A stretch of DNA of 6,209 nucleotides from Ruminococcaceae bacterium UBA5579 (GTDB taxonomy: Bacteria; Bacillota; Clostridia; Oscillospirales; Ruminococcaceae), in assembly GCA_002425305.1 (NCBI GenBank), contig DILZ01000029.1, forward strand, positions 6,526 through 12,734. Direction: 5' to 3'. Each line of letters begins with the position of its first letter. The first letter of the stretch is position 1. Below, piece after piece: positions 1 through 4,774 of the stretch. The notes under the pieces are model-generated. The model was not told the origin of the DNA, searched no databases, and worked only from the letters and a program-made list of their open reading frames with translations. A program made the position numbers and the translations under genes.

Positions 1-123
1 TATGGACAAGCCGCCCGAGCTGTTGACATCGGGCGGAGGATTGTTACGGATTATAAGTTAAGTAGAGGGAAAAAGATAAAACCACAAATTGCTGACGACT
101 TGCTAAATTTATATGAAGGTTAG
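1..123 (+). CDS. C-terminal end of an unidentified protein (partial)
   Basis: Frame 1 is open from the window edge to a TAG at 121-123 and gives 40 residues ending in DDLLNLYEG. The stretch is hydrophilic and looks helical, rich in Lys, Arg and Asp, with no motif I recognise, so no function is offered. It ends 1 nt before the stop codon of the convergent minus-strand gene, with no room for a terminator between them, so the two transcripts must overlap. The 5' part lies outside the window. It could be a gene tail or chance open frame; its length fits either, but the composition and the tight tail-to-tail fit favour a gene. Confidence 0.5.
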   Translation, partial: YGQAARAVDIGRRIVTDYKLSRGKKIKPQIADDLLNLYEG

Positions 124-124
124 A

Positions 125-1144
125 TTATTTAAGAATTTTTATCAAGGAACTACTCATAAAGTGTGAAACAAAAAAAGAATCTTGACAGCCATTAGCAAAC
201 TTTACATATACCATATTGTCTTCTATTTTTGTAATTATACCACTACCGTGGTTTTTGTGATCAAAACGCACTCCTGGCTTCAATTCGTTTTCAAACAATT
301 TTGTTGATAAAGGTGAAATCCCTCTTTTGATGATGTTATTTTCATGGTTGATATCATATGTGTGATAAATCCGTTCATTTTGTGCCGATTTCTCACGTAG
401 CTTTTTATCACGTTCTGCTTGCTGATTTCTCCATTGCTGATATTTCAAGTCGATATCATCAATGCCGAATTTATCATCTTTCAACACCAACTTCTCTAAT
501 TTTCCCTTGGCACAAAAACCAAAATCATTGTTATAGTATCTGCGGTGTGCCATAGGGGTTTGTGTAATTCTGTCGGCATTTTCATTTATGATTATCAAAG
601 TGTGGTCGGACGAGGTGTTGAAAACAAATCTTGAAATATAATAATTATACACATCATCTTGATAGCGGTTTGTATCTCCGATTACTATCCAATTTAACAA
701 GTAACCGCTGCTTTCACATTCAGAAACAATAGCGTCGCATTGCCTTTTATTTAAGGATTTATCTGCAATCTGCAATACGATTTTCTTACCGTTTGAATCA
801 AACAAAAGGTGAGCATAGTGCCGCCCTGTGGGAAATCTAACTATTTGTTTAACATTGTGTCCTCTGCCTATAAAAAGATCATATAATTTATCCCTAATTT
901 TTTTAATTCTTGGAGTATCCCGTTTTTCAAATTCTTCATAATAGCATTCCACGTTGTCCCTATGACGTAAATAGGGCTTTCGTATTTGACCGTGGCAAAA
1001 AACCAGTGTTCTGCAAAGACAATTAGGTTCTATACATAGCAGTTCTCCGTTGTCGCTGGCGGTTCGAATCTCCCTTGACTTTTCAAAAGGACGGAGATAA
1101 TCGTTTATATCAATCAAATTCCCGTTCCAAATGCACCGTTCCAT
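125..1144 (-). CDS. CoiA-like protein with degenerate nuclease core and Tudor-like C-terminus
   Basis: Numbering is from the upstream ATG at 1150, which overlaps the TGA of the RHH gene (ATGA). GGGGG sits only 1 nt before that ATG but 7 nt before a second ATG at 1144, so 1144 is the likelier start (339 aa). Residues 37-69 carry Cys and His (C39, C44, C46, C52, H63, C69) in a layout like the CoiA zinc-binding N-terminus, including a PYLRH stretch resembling the family's PHFAH. Residues 80-158 resemble the CoiA PD-(D/E)XK core, ending in NWIVIG. The usual RADV and IEIQ appear as YAHL (112-115) and IVLQ (124-127), so the acidic catalytic residues seem lost. Residues 234-262 are charged and likely helical. 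Residues 291-340 match the UvrD/PcrA C-terminal Tudor-like pattern (PGVRFDHKNHGSGIITKIED). CoiA proteins belong to the competence/nuclease family. A DNA-binding, non-cutting role here is inference. Confidence 0.6.
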   Translation of the reverse strand: MERCIWNGNLIDINDYLRPFEKSREIRTASDNGELLCIEPNCLCRTLVFCHGQIRKPYLRHRDNVECYYEEFEKRDTPRIKKIRDKLYDLFIGRGHNVKQIVRFPTGRHYAHLLFDSNGKKIVLQIADKSLNKRQCDAIVSECESSGYLLNWIVIGDTNRYQDDVYNYYISRFVFNTSSDHTLIIINENADRITQTPMAHRRYYNNDFGFCAKGKLEKLVLKDDKFGIDDIDLKYQQWRNQQAERDKKLREKSAQNERIYHTYDINHENNIIKRGISPLSTKLFENELKPGVRFDHKNHGSGIITKIEDNMVYVKFANGCQDSFFVSHFMSSSLIKILK

Positions 1145-1146
1145 AT

Positions 1147-1749
1147 TCATTCCCCCTTCTTTTTCTTTGAACCCGCGTCTTTGTTTTCGTTATTTTCCTC
1201 AGGCTTAAGCAAATTGTATTCGGGATCGTTTGGAGAGATCCCAACATTCCTCATTATAAGGTCATGACGATCAAACTTTTGGATAACGCTTTCACGAGCA
1301 TAAATATAATCAAAACGATTGTGGAGATAATTTTGGATCTCCGTTGATTCGTGACCGATTATAACAGCATACTCCTTTAGCTCATTCCTGAGAAGAGTGT
1401 AACCTATTTCGTCATTAGTGCAACAAACCGAATTGCAGTGTTCGGTAAAGTTTGATAATTCAATATCAAAACTGTATTCAATTCTATCTCCGGTGTCCTT
1501 AAAATGTGCCTTAAAACAAGATATTTCAATATCAAGTTCGGAGATTTTTTTATCAAGAAAATCCGCGCATAAGTCTATTAAGTAATCCTCGGCGAACCAT
1601 TCCGCATTTTCAATCATCAGCTGATTAAGCGCAGCATTCACCAACTCGTTTTGCGGGCGGTTCAGCTTTTGAGACAGCAATTCCAAATCATTTTCCATAT
1701 TAGCCTCTATACGAAAGCTTTTTTGGACGACTAATCTTTTTGATATCAT
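1147..1749 (-). CDS. Ribbon-helix-helix DNA-binding protein with unassigned C-terminal domain
   Basis: The 200-residue protein starts at an ATG preceded by GGAGG at 7-nt spacing. Residues 9-46 follow the ribbon-helix-helix pattern: a beta strand (KSFRIEA), a helix (ENDLELLSQKLN), the RPQNE turn, and a second helix (LVNAALNQLMI). Residues 50-180 are acidic to mixed and unassigned, with cysteines near 57, 78, 105, 109 and 110; the last 15 residues are Lys/Glu-rich. RHH proteins usually dimerise on inverted repeats, often in their own promoter, and many act as antitoxins or relaxosome accessory factors. At 200 residues it is longer than typical RHH antitoxins, which are under 100. It is the first gene of a two-gene operon and overlaps the CoiA-like gene by the ATGA motif. 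Autoregulation at the repeats in its promoter is inferred. Confidence 0.72.
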   Translation of the reverse strand: MISKRLVVQKSFRIEANMENDLELLSQKLNRPQNELVNAALNQLMIENAEWFAEDYLIDLCADFLDKKISELDIEISCFKAHFKDTGDRIEYSFDIELSNFTEHCNSVCCTNDEIGYTLLRNELKEYAVIIGHESTEIQNYLHNRFDYIYARESVIQKFDRHDLIMRNVGISPNDPEYNLLKPEENNENKDAGSKKKKGE

Positions 1750-1789
1750 TGTTCTCCCTCCGTTAGCAACTAATTTTAATTACATTCTT

Positions 1790-1818
1790 ATTATATAGCA
1801 CTTCAATCGATTTGTCAA
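1790..1818 (-). promoter_or_regulatory. Sigma-A promoter of the RHH/CoiA-like operon with candidate operators
   Basis: On the minus strand TTGACA (1818-1813) and TATAAT (1795-1790) are separated by exactly 17 nt, a perfect consensus pair. The palindrome AATCGATT lies inside the spacer, and just downstream, at 1771-1782, is an inverted repeat TAATT-TT-AATTA. Either could be the site where the RHH protein represses its own operon. The promoter is seen directly; operator function is inference. Confidence 0.8.
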
Positions 1819-2142
1819 TAGGTTTTTTAAAAATTCTTCAAAAAATTTGATTTTTCTTCTTCTCTTGTATAATAATTAAAACTTTACTTTTCATAAAATG
1901 GCAGAAAATGGCTGATACAAAACGATAACTTGAATTTAAATTTGTAAAAATCAACACATTCTTTAAAGCGGTTTTGATTACGAGAGCGAGAAATTGTTAT
2001 ATGGCAGACACACTTCGGCAGTTAAAGCTTATTAAACGTCGGCATACTACGAAAAATCACTCACATTTTCATTTGTTGCCAAAATGTAAGTATATTGTCG
2101 ATAATGTTAATTGGTGTTTTGTGATAAAAAGACTTGACAAAT
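1819..2142. other. AT-rich intergenic stretch with no supported gene
   Basis: This stretch upstream of the RHH operon promoter is strongly AT-rich. The only long open frame (plus, 1974-2159, TTG start) has no ribosome binding site and an unremarkable composition, so I do not call it. A TATAAT near 1866 lacks a well-spaced -35 box. A short tandem-like duplication of AATGGC occurs near 1897-1912. I see no hairpin or RNA gene. Confidence 0.5.
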
Positions 2143-2162
2143 TCAACTGTTTTGACTAAAAT
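2134..2162 (+). promoter_or_regulatory. Candidate plus-strand promoter, possibly orphaned
   Basis: TTGACA at 2134-2139 and TAAAAT at 2157-2162 are separated by 17 nt. It points into the broken small gene on the other strand. The only frame it meets is a 26-codon one from 2161 to 2241 beginning MKVYTISTEK, whose ATG overlaps the -10 box and has no ribosome binding site. It may be what is left of a promoter and gene start cut by a deletion, or may fortuitously match the consensus in AT-rich DNA. Confidence 0.4.
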
Positions 2163-2483
2163 GAAGGTATACACAATATCTACCGAAAAGTCGAAAAGTG
2201 GTTATGCTATGTGGTATATCGCTCGTCATATAAAAAAATAAAATATTGGAGCTCAGCAAGTCGTATTCCGCCATTCTTTTAACCAAACCACGACAAGCCG
2301 GAAAACCGCAAGGCTCGATTTCAAGCACCGTCGCTATAGGTGTGAGGTGATGCGTGTTCATGCCAAGTTCTCCGAACTTTTTGACAGCTCTGTTTCAGCA
2401 TTATCCGCGTCAGCGGATAGTGCGTACACAGGAAATCGTATCTCCGTGCAGTACGGGCTGTTTTGAATTGTTGCTTTAATCAT
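2143..2483 (-). pseudogene. Frameshifted small mobile-element-type gene
   Basis: An ATG at 2483 has GGAGG at 6-nt spacing and opens a 41-codon frame starting MIKATIQNSPYC and stopping at 2358. The protein continues in the next frame (ELGMNTHHLTPIATVLEIEP, LVKRMAEYDLL) to a stop at 2143. Adding one A to a run of five As near 2378 would join both parts smoothly as ELSKKFGELGMNTHHL. The style (MIKATI start, IEP motif, KRM segment) recalls small proteins of clostridial conjugative elements, including ArdA-like ones, but I cannot assign a family. The residues after about NILFF look foreign, so the 3' part is probably lost as well. Programmed or transcriptional slippage at the A-run, or a sequencing error, are alternatives to true decay. 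Confidence 0.55.
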
Positions 2484-2505
2484 TTCTTTCCTCCATAATT
2501 ATATT

Positions 2506-2557
2506 TAAGCCTCACGCGAGGCTTATGGATTATATTGTTATTCCCAAACATTGTCGG
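2506..2557 (-). promoter_or_regulatory. Weak promoter and hairpin ahead of the frameshifted gene
   Basis: On the minus strand CCGACA (2557-2552), a 17-nt spacer and TATAAT (2534-2529) form a promoter with a poor -35 box. An inverted repeat TAAGCCTC-ACGC-GAGGCTTA at 2506-2525 covers the expected transcription start, so it could be an operator or the first hairpin of the transcript. It lies directly after the terminator at 2567-2617, which fits the start of a new transcription unit. Confidence 0.4.
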
Positions 2558-2562
2558 ATAAT

Positions 2563-2617
2563 AAAAAAGAGCCTGTAAACTGCCTCTCATAAATAGAGAA
2601 ACAATTTACAGGCTCTT
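2563..2617 (-). terminator. Long minus-strand terminator hairpin, copy A
   Basis: Outer arms AAGAGCCTGTAAACTG (2567-2582) and CAATTTACAGGCTCTT (2602-2617) pair over 16 positions with one C-A mismatch. A small inner hairpin TCTC/GAGA sits in the loop. Read on the minus strand the stem is followed by a T run (2568-2563), so it ends transcripts coming from the dehydrogenase side. A near copy with the same outer stem lies at 4342-4392. Confidence 0.75.
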
Positions 2618-2675
2618 AGGCGGAGCGTAACTTTTGCCGCAAAAACAACGATTTGTTAACTGTTGTTCGGTAAAT

Positions 2676-2828
2676 CTAACGACGGATAACATGCATCTCA
2701 TAAGTGCTGCCCGGATATAAGTCGTCTGTATTGTCAAATTCGTTCTTTGATTCACAATCTAGGCTTATATAATTTGACGAGTTCACCGCATCCTGTTTGC
2801 CCGTGGCTTTTTTAACAATTTTCAGCAT
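2676..2828 (-). CDS. Small hypothetical frame or gene remnant (50 aa)
   Basis: A minus-strand frame runs from ATG at 2828 to TAG at 2676 and encodes MLKIVKKATG followed by an acidic segment with NYISLDCESKNEFDNTDDLY and an ending EMHVIRR. The composition is protein-like, but there is no Shine-Dalgarno sequence and the start codon lies inside the loop of a hairpin (GTGGCTTT 2803-2810 / AAAGCCAC 2835-2842). It follows the dehydrogenase stop by 66 nt and precedes terminator A, so it would be on the same transcript. I do not recognise it; it may be the remains of a larger gene or not translated at all. Confidence 0.25.
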   Translation of the reverse strand: MLKIVKKATGKQDAVNSSNYISLDCESKNEFDNTDDLYPGSTYEMHVIRR

Positions 2829-2894
2829 AGTTACAAAGCCACAAAAAACGGCGCATTCCGCAGTCCTACAATTAAATCAAAAGACAACCTTTCC

Positions 2895-3695
2895 TTACGG
2901 ACGAAGCCCCATACCGCCCTCAAGCGTAAGCGTCTCGCCCGTCATATACTTGAAATCGGGCGAAGCAAGCTGGACGCACACTCTGCCGATCTCCATCTCG
3001 GAGTTTCCGTAATGCCCCATCGGCGGCATATGAACGTTCGCCTTGAACGCGTCGGGATAAGCCTCCTCGAACTGCTCAAGCTGCGCCGTCCAGGCGAGCG
3101 GGCAGACGATATTGACATTGATCCCGTCTTTTCCCCATTCCGTCGCGGCTACTCTCGTCAGACCGCGGATCCCTTCCTTCGCGGCGGCATAGGAGCACTG
3201 TCCAAAGTTCCCAAACAGCCCCGCGCCGGAAGCGAAGTTGATGACCGAGCCCTTCGTCTCCTTTAAATAGGGGTAGCAGGCCTTCATATAATAGAAGGTC
3301 GCGTACAGACCCGAGAAAAGTGCAAGCTCGAACTGATCCGTCGTGTGATCCGCGAGCGGAACGCCCGAAGCAGAGGCCTGCGCGTTATTGATCAGGACGT
3401 CGATTCTTCCGAACGTCTCAATCGTCCGGTCAATCACGTTTTTCACAACCGCCTCATTGTCGCTCCCCGCGCTTACGTCCGCCTGAACGGTAAGCACCTT
3501 TATACCGTAAAGTCTTTCCAGTTCTTCCTTCGCGTCCTCAAGTTTCTTGACGTTGCGTCCCGTAATAACGAGGTTCGCGTCCTCCTTCGCGTAAGCCGTG
3601 GCGATCCCGTAGCCGATCGAGCCGCAGCTCCCGTCCTTGAGGACAGCCCTCCCCGCACCGGTAATGATTGCTGTTTTTCCTGTAAGATGTCCCAT
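2895..3695 (-). CDS. Short-chain dehydrogenase/reductase (SDR), NAD(P)-dependent
   Basis: This 266-residue cytoplasmic SDR is full length. The ATG at 3695 is chosen because AAAGGA lies 9 nt upstream; a TTG 18 nt earlier would place that site inside the gene. The Rossmann motif reads TGAG at 12-15, then about ten extra residues, then SIGYGIA (26-32). TGRN at 45-48 puts an Arg after strand 2, often seen in NADP-preferring members. D73 is the usual conserved Asp. NNAQ (103-106) replaces the common NNAG. The catalytic Ser156, Tyr169 and Lys173 (YAAAK) are present, while the tetrad Asn after helix 4 appears as Ser128-Gly129. The substrate is unknown; BaiA-like hydroxysteroid dehydrogenases share the fold, but nothing here proves that activity. 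The gene is visibly GC-richer than the AT-rich flanks and stands alone with its own promoter, suggesting separate origin. Confidence 0.93.
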   Translation of the reverse strand: MGHLTGKTAIITGAGRAVLKDGSCGSIGYGIATAYAKEDANLVITGRNVKKLEDAKEELERLYGIKVLTVQADVSAGSDNEAVVKNVIDRTIETFGRIDVLINNAQASASGVPLADHTTDQFELALFSGLYATFYYMKACYPYLKETKGSVINFASGAGLFGNFGQCSYAAAKEGIRGLTRVAATEWGKDGINVNIVCPLAWTAQLEQFEEAYPDAFKANVHMPPMGHYGNSEMEIGRVCVQLASPDFKYMTGETLTLEGGMGLRP

Positions 3696-3845
3696 TTTAT
3701 CCATTCCTTTCAAAATTTATTTTTGCGGTTCAAGCGACCGCTCAAATCCCATATTTGTACATGATCCGACCGAAAGGGAATGCCAAGTAAACATAGCGTC
3801 ATCTCAAAATCGGTATCTTAACTTGGCGGCGGATATTTTGTGATC
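3696..3845 (-). promoter_or_regulatory. Structured ~150-nt leader of the dehydrogenase mRNA
   Basis: From the expected transcription start near 3845 to the ATG at 3695 the leader is unusually long. It can form a 7-bp stem GCCAAGT/ACTTGGC (3821-3827 with 3782-3788) enclosing 32 nt, and a second small hairpin with arms GCGGT/ACCGC (about 3724-3740). A 25-codon frame at 3717-3794 (MFTWHSLSVG start) ends 21 nt before the gene but has no clear ribosome binding site. I match it to no known riboswitch; control of translation is inference. Confidence 0.4.
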
Positions 3846-3851
3846 ATTCTT

Positions 3852-3880
3852 ATTATAGCACAGAGACGGACTGTTGTCAA
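3852..3880 (-). promoter_or_regulatory. Consensus sigma-A promoter of the dehydrogenase gene
   Basis: TTGACA (3880-3875) and TATAAT (3857-3852) on the minus strand are separated by 17 nt, a perfect consensus. The -10 region and following bases (TATAATAAGAATG) are identical to those of the RHH operon promoter at 1790, suggesting shared host-type promoter sequence. Confidence 0.85.
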
Positions 3881-3885
3881 TAATA

Positions 3886-3914
3886 TTGACTTGGAAAATA
3901 AAATGTGCTATATT
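3886..3914 (+). promoter_or_regulatory. Divergent plus-strand promoter with shared palindrome
   Basis: TTGACT (3886-3891), a 17-nt spacer and TATATT (3909-3914) form a good promoter back to back with the dehydrogenase promoter. Between them a perfect inverted repeat, GTCAATA-A-TATTGAC (3876-3890), covers both -35 boxes. No plus-strand gene follows; the transcript would run antisense into gene remnants. A divergent regulator gene may have been deleted here. Confidence 0.6.
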
Positions 3915-3943
3915 ATACGGAAATGACATTTTCGTGCGGGACG

Positions 3944-4285
3944 AATCGGAATCGCACAAGTAAGCGGGAAATGTAGTTCCGTTGAAAATTTCCTCAAATG
4001 GTACTTCCTCATTGACATATATCTTTCCGTAATCGGGGTCGATCCCGCTGCCCGAATTCAAGAGCTTCATGCCTTCCTCGGCAGCGTTTTGCGTAGCATA
4101 ATGCGTCCATTCGTGATTGTTGTATTCGGTTTCGGATAAACCTCCGCTGACGTTAAGCATATGAATTCATCCGATAAGCCGTTTCTTTTCAAGGTTCTTG
4201 ACGCGATCCCGACAAGATTGAAGATGTTCCCGTCCTGTCCGATCAGCGGGCAGTCGGGTCTGGTCTGCTTGTTTTCGTTTTTCAT
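3944..4285 (-). pseudogene. Hybrid remnant of small mobile-element genes
   Basis: An ATG at 4285 with GGAGGT at 7-nt spacing begins a clear gene start: the first 40 codons include CPLIGQDGNIFNLVGIASRT, a style I associate with small cytosolic proteins of clostridial conjugative elements. After GLSDE (about 4166) this frame turns into low-quality sequence and stops at 4067. From the same point another frame is convincingly protein-like: MLNVSGGLSETEYNNHEW, then GMKLLNSGSGIDPDYG and YLCDSDSS near 3950, before it degrades into the dehydrogenase promoter region. The simplest reading is two gene fragments joined out of frame by a deletion near the palindrome ATGAATTCAT (4161-4170). A frameshift in one longer gene is the alternative. 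No function is assigned to either part. Confidence 0.5.
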
Positions 4286-4330
4286 TTTGTTACCTCCGTA
4301 AGTTATATTGATTTTCCCGAATTAGATCGG

Positions 4331-4392
4331 AAAACAAAAAAAGAGCCTGTAAATTGCCTCTCACATAATGTGGGAAGTAATTTACAGGCTCT
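4331..4392 (-). terminator. Long minus-strand terminator hairpin, copy B
   Basis: Outer arms AGAGCCTGTAAATT (4342-4355) and AATTTACAGGCTCT (4379-4392) pair perfectly over 14 bp. The loop contains a second, different stem (TCTCACAT/ATGTGGGA). On the minus strand a long T run follows (4341-4335). The outer stem is nearly the same as in copy A at 2567-2617. Confidence 0.75.
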
Positions 4393-4669
4393 CAGCTCGA
4401 ACTTATTCTGTATGTGCAGTATGTACAATTTCCGTCACGAAAATTTTGTTGCTAAAAGGGTTCAAGTCACGTTAAAATCTATTTGGTAACAACTTTGAGC
4501 AACAAAAAAACGCCTATGACTAACTTCCCGATTGCGAGAAGTCACTCATAGGCGTTCTATAATAATCTGCACAAAAAAGTGCCGGAAAAGTTTGTAGGGG
4601 GAGGGTTCAAGTCCACTTTTCTGTCGAAAAAATCTACGGACGGTGATTTCTGTTTTTTAAAAGATTTAT
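4393..4669. other. Gene-free stretch with repeats and a terminator
   Basis: No open frame here is supported. It holds the hairpin at 4504-4556 and an imperfect direct repeat: GGGTTCAAGTC at 4459-4469 and again at 4603-4613, each followed some bases later by AAAATCTA. The repeat resembles a tRNA T-loop but does not fold into a T-arm, so it is not called a tRNA. A short inverted pair TTTTGTTGC (4445-4453) and GCAACAAAA (about 4500-4508) flanks the first copy. Confidence 0.45.
4504..4556 (-). terminator. Two-part minus-strand terminator hairpin C
   Basis: Outer arms AACGCCTATGA (4509-4519) and TCATAGGCGTT (4546-4556) pair over 11 bp; inside them ACTTC (4523-4527) pairs with GAAGT (4538-4542). 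On the minus strand a run of T follows (4510-4504). The architecture, a long outer stem around an inner hairpin, is like copies A and B but the sequence differs. Confidence 0.7.
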
Positions 4670-4703
4670 GCCCACAAATGGCTTTGTACAGCCTTTTGTG
4701 GGC
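4670..4703 (-). terminator. Hairpin just downstream of the tRNA 3' end
   Basis: GCCCACAAA (4670-4678) pairs with TTTGTGGGC (4695-4703), with an inner GGCT/AGCC stem. On the minus strand it lies about 27 nt beyond the tRNA-Pro 3' end and is followed by ATAAATCTTTT, so it may be the original terminator of the tRNA transcript. The U-run is weak and displaced. On the plus strand a T5 run at 4711-4716 follows at a distance. Confidence 0.45.
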
Positions 4704-4729
4704 ACAATATCTTTTTGGTCACATTTAGT

Positions 4730-4774
4730 TGGTCTGAGTGACAGGATTTGAACCTGCGGCCTCTACCACCCCAA
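4730..4774 (-). tRNA. 3' half of tRNA-Pro(GGG): integration-site (att) remnant
   Basis: Reading the minus strand from 4774: anticodon loop TTGGGGT (anticodon GGG), 3' anticodon strand GGTAG, variable loop AGGCC, T arm GCAGG-TTCAAAT-CCTGT, acceptor strand CACTCAG, discriminator A, and encoded CCA ending at 4730. The 5' half is missing: upstream of the loop the sequence is AAAGCC rather than the CTACC needed to pair with GGTAG. A fragment from the anticodon loop to the 3' end is the standard duplicated att site left at the far end of elements integrated by tyrosine recombinases into tRNA genes. It cannot be a functional tRNA. The intact gene should lie beyond the right edge of the window. Confidence 0.8.

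Noticed and set aside
358..555. Plus-strand 65-codon frame inside the CoiA-like gene
   Set aside because: Antisense shadow, no ribosome site, overlaps a well-supported gene.
1974..2159. Plus-strand 61-codon frame with TTG start
   Set aside because: No ribosome site, basic low-information composition in AT-rich intergenic DNA.
2797..3764. Plus-strand frames antisense to the dehydrogenase
   Set aside because: They are shadows caused by GC-rich codon bias of the dehydrogenase; none has a ribosome site.
3717..3794. 25-codon upstream frame in the dehydrogenase leader as a gene
   Set aside because: No convincing ribosome site; mentioned only as a possible leader peptide.
4730..4774. Complete functional tRNA
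   Set aside because: The 5' acceptor strand, D arm and 5' anticodon strand are absent, so it is only a 3' half.
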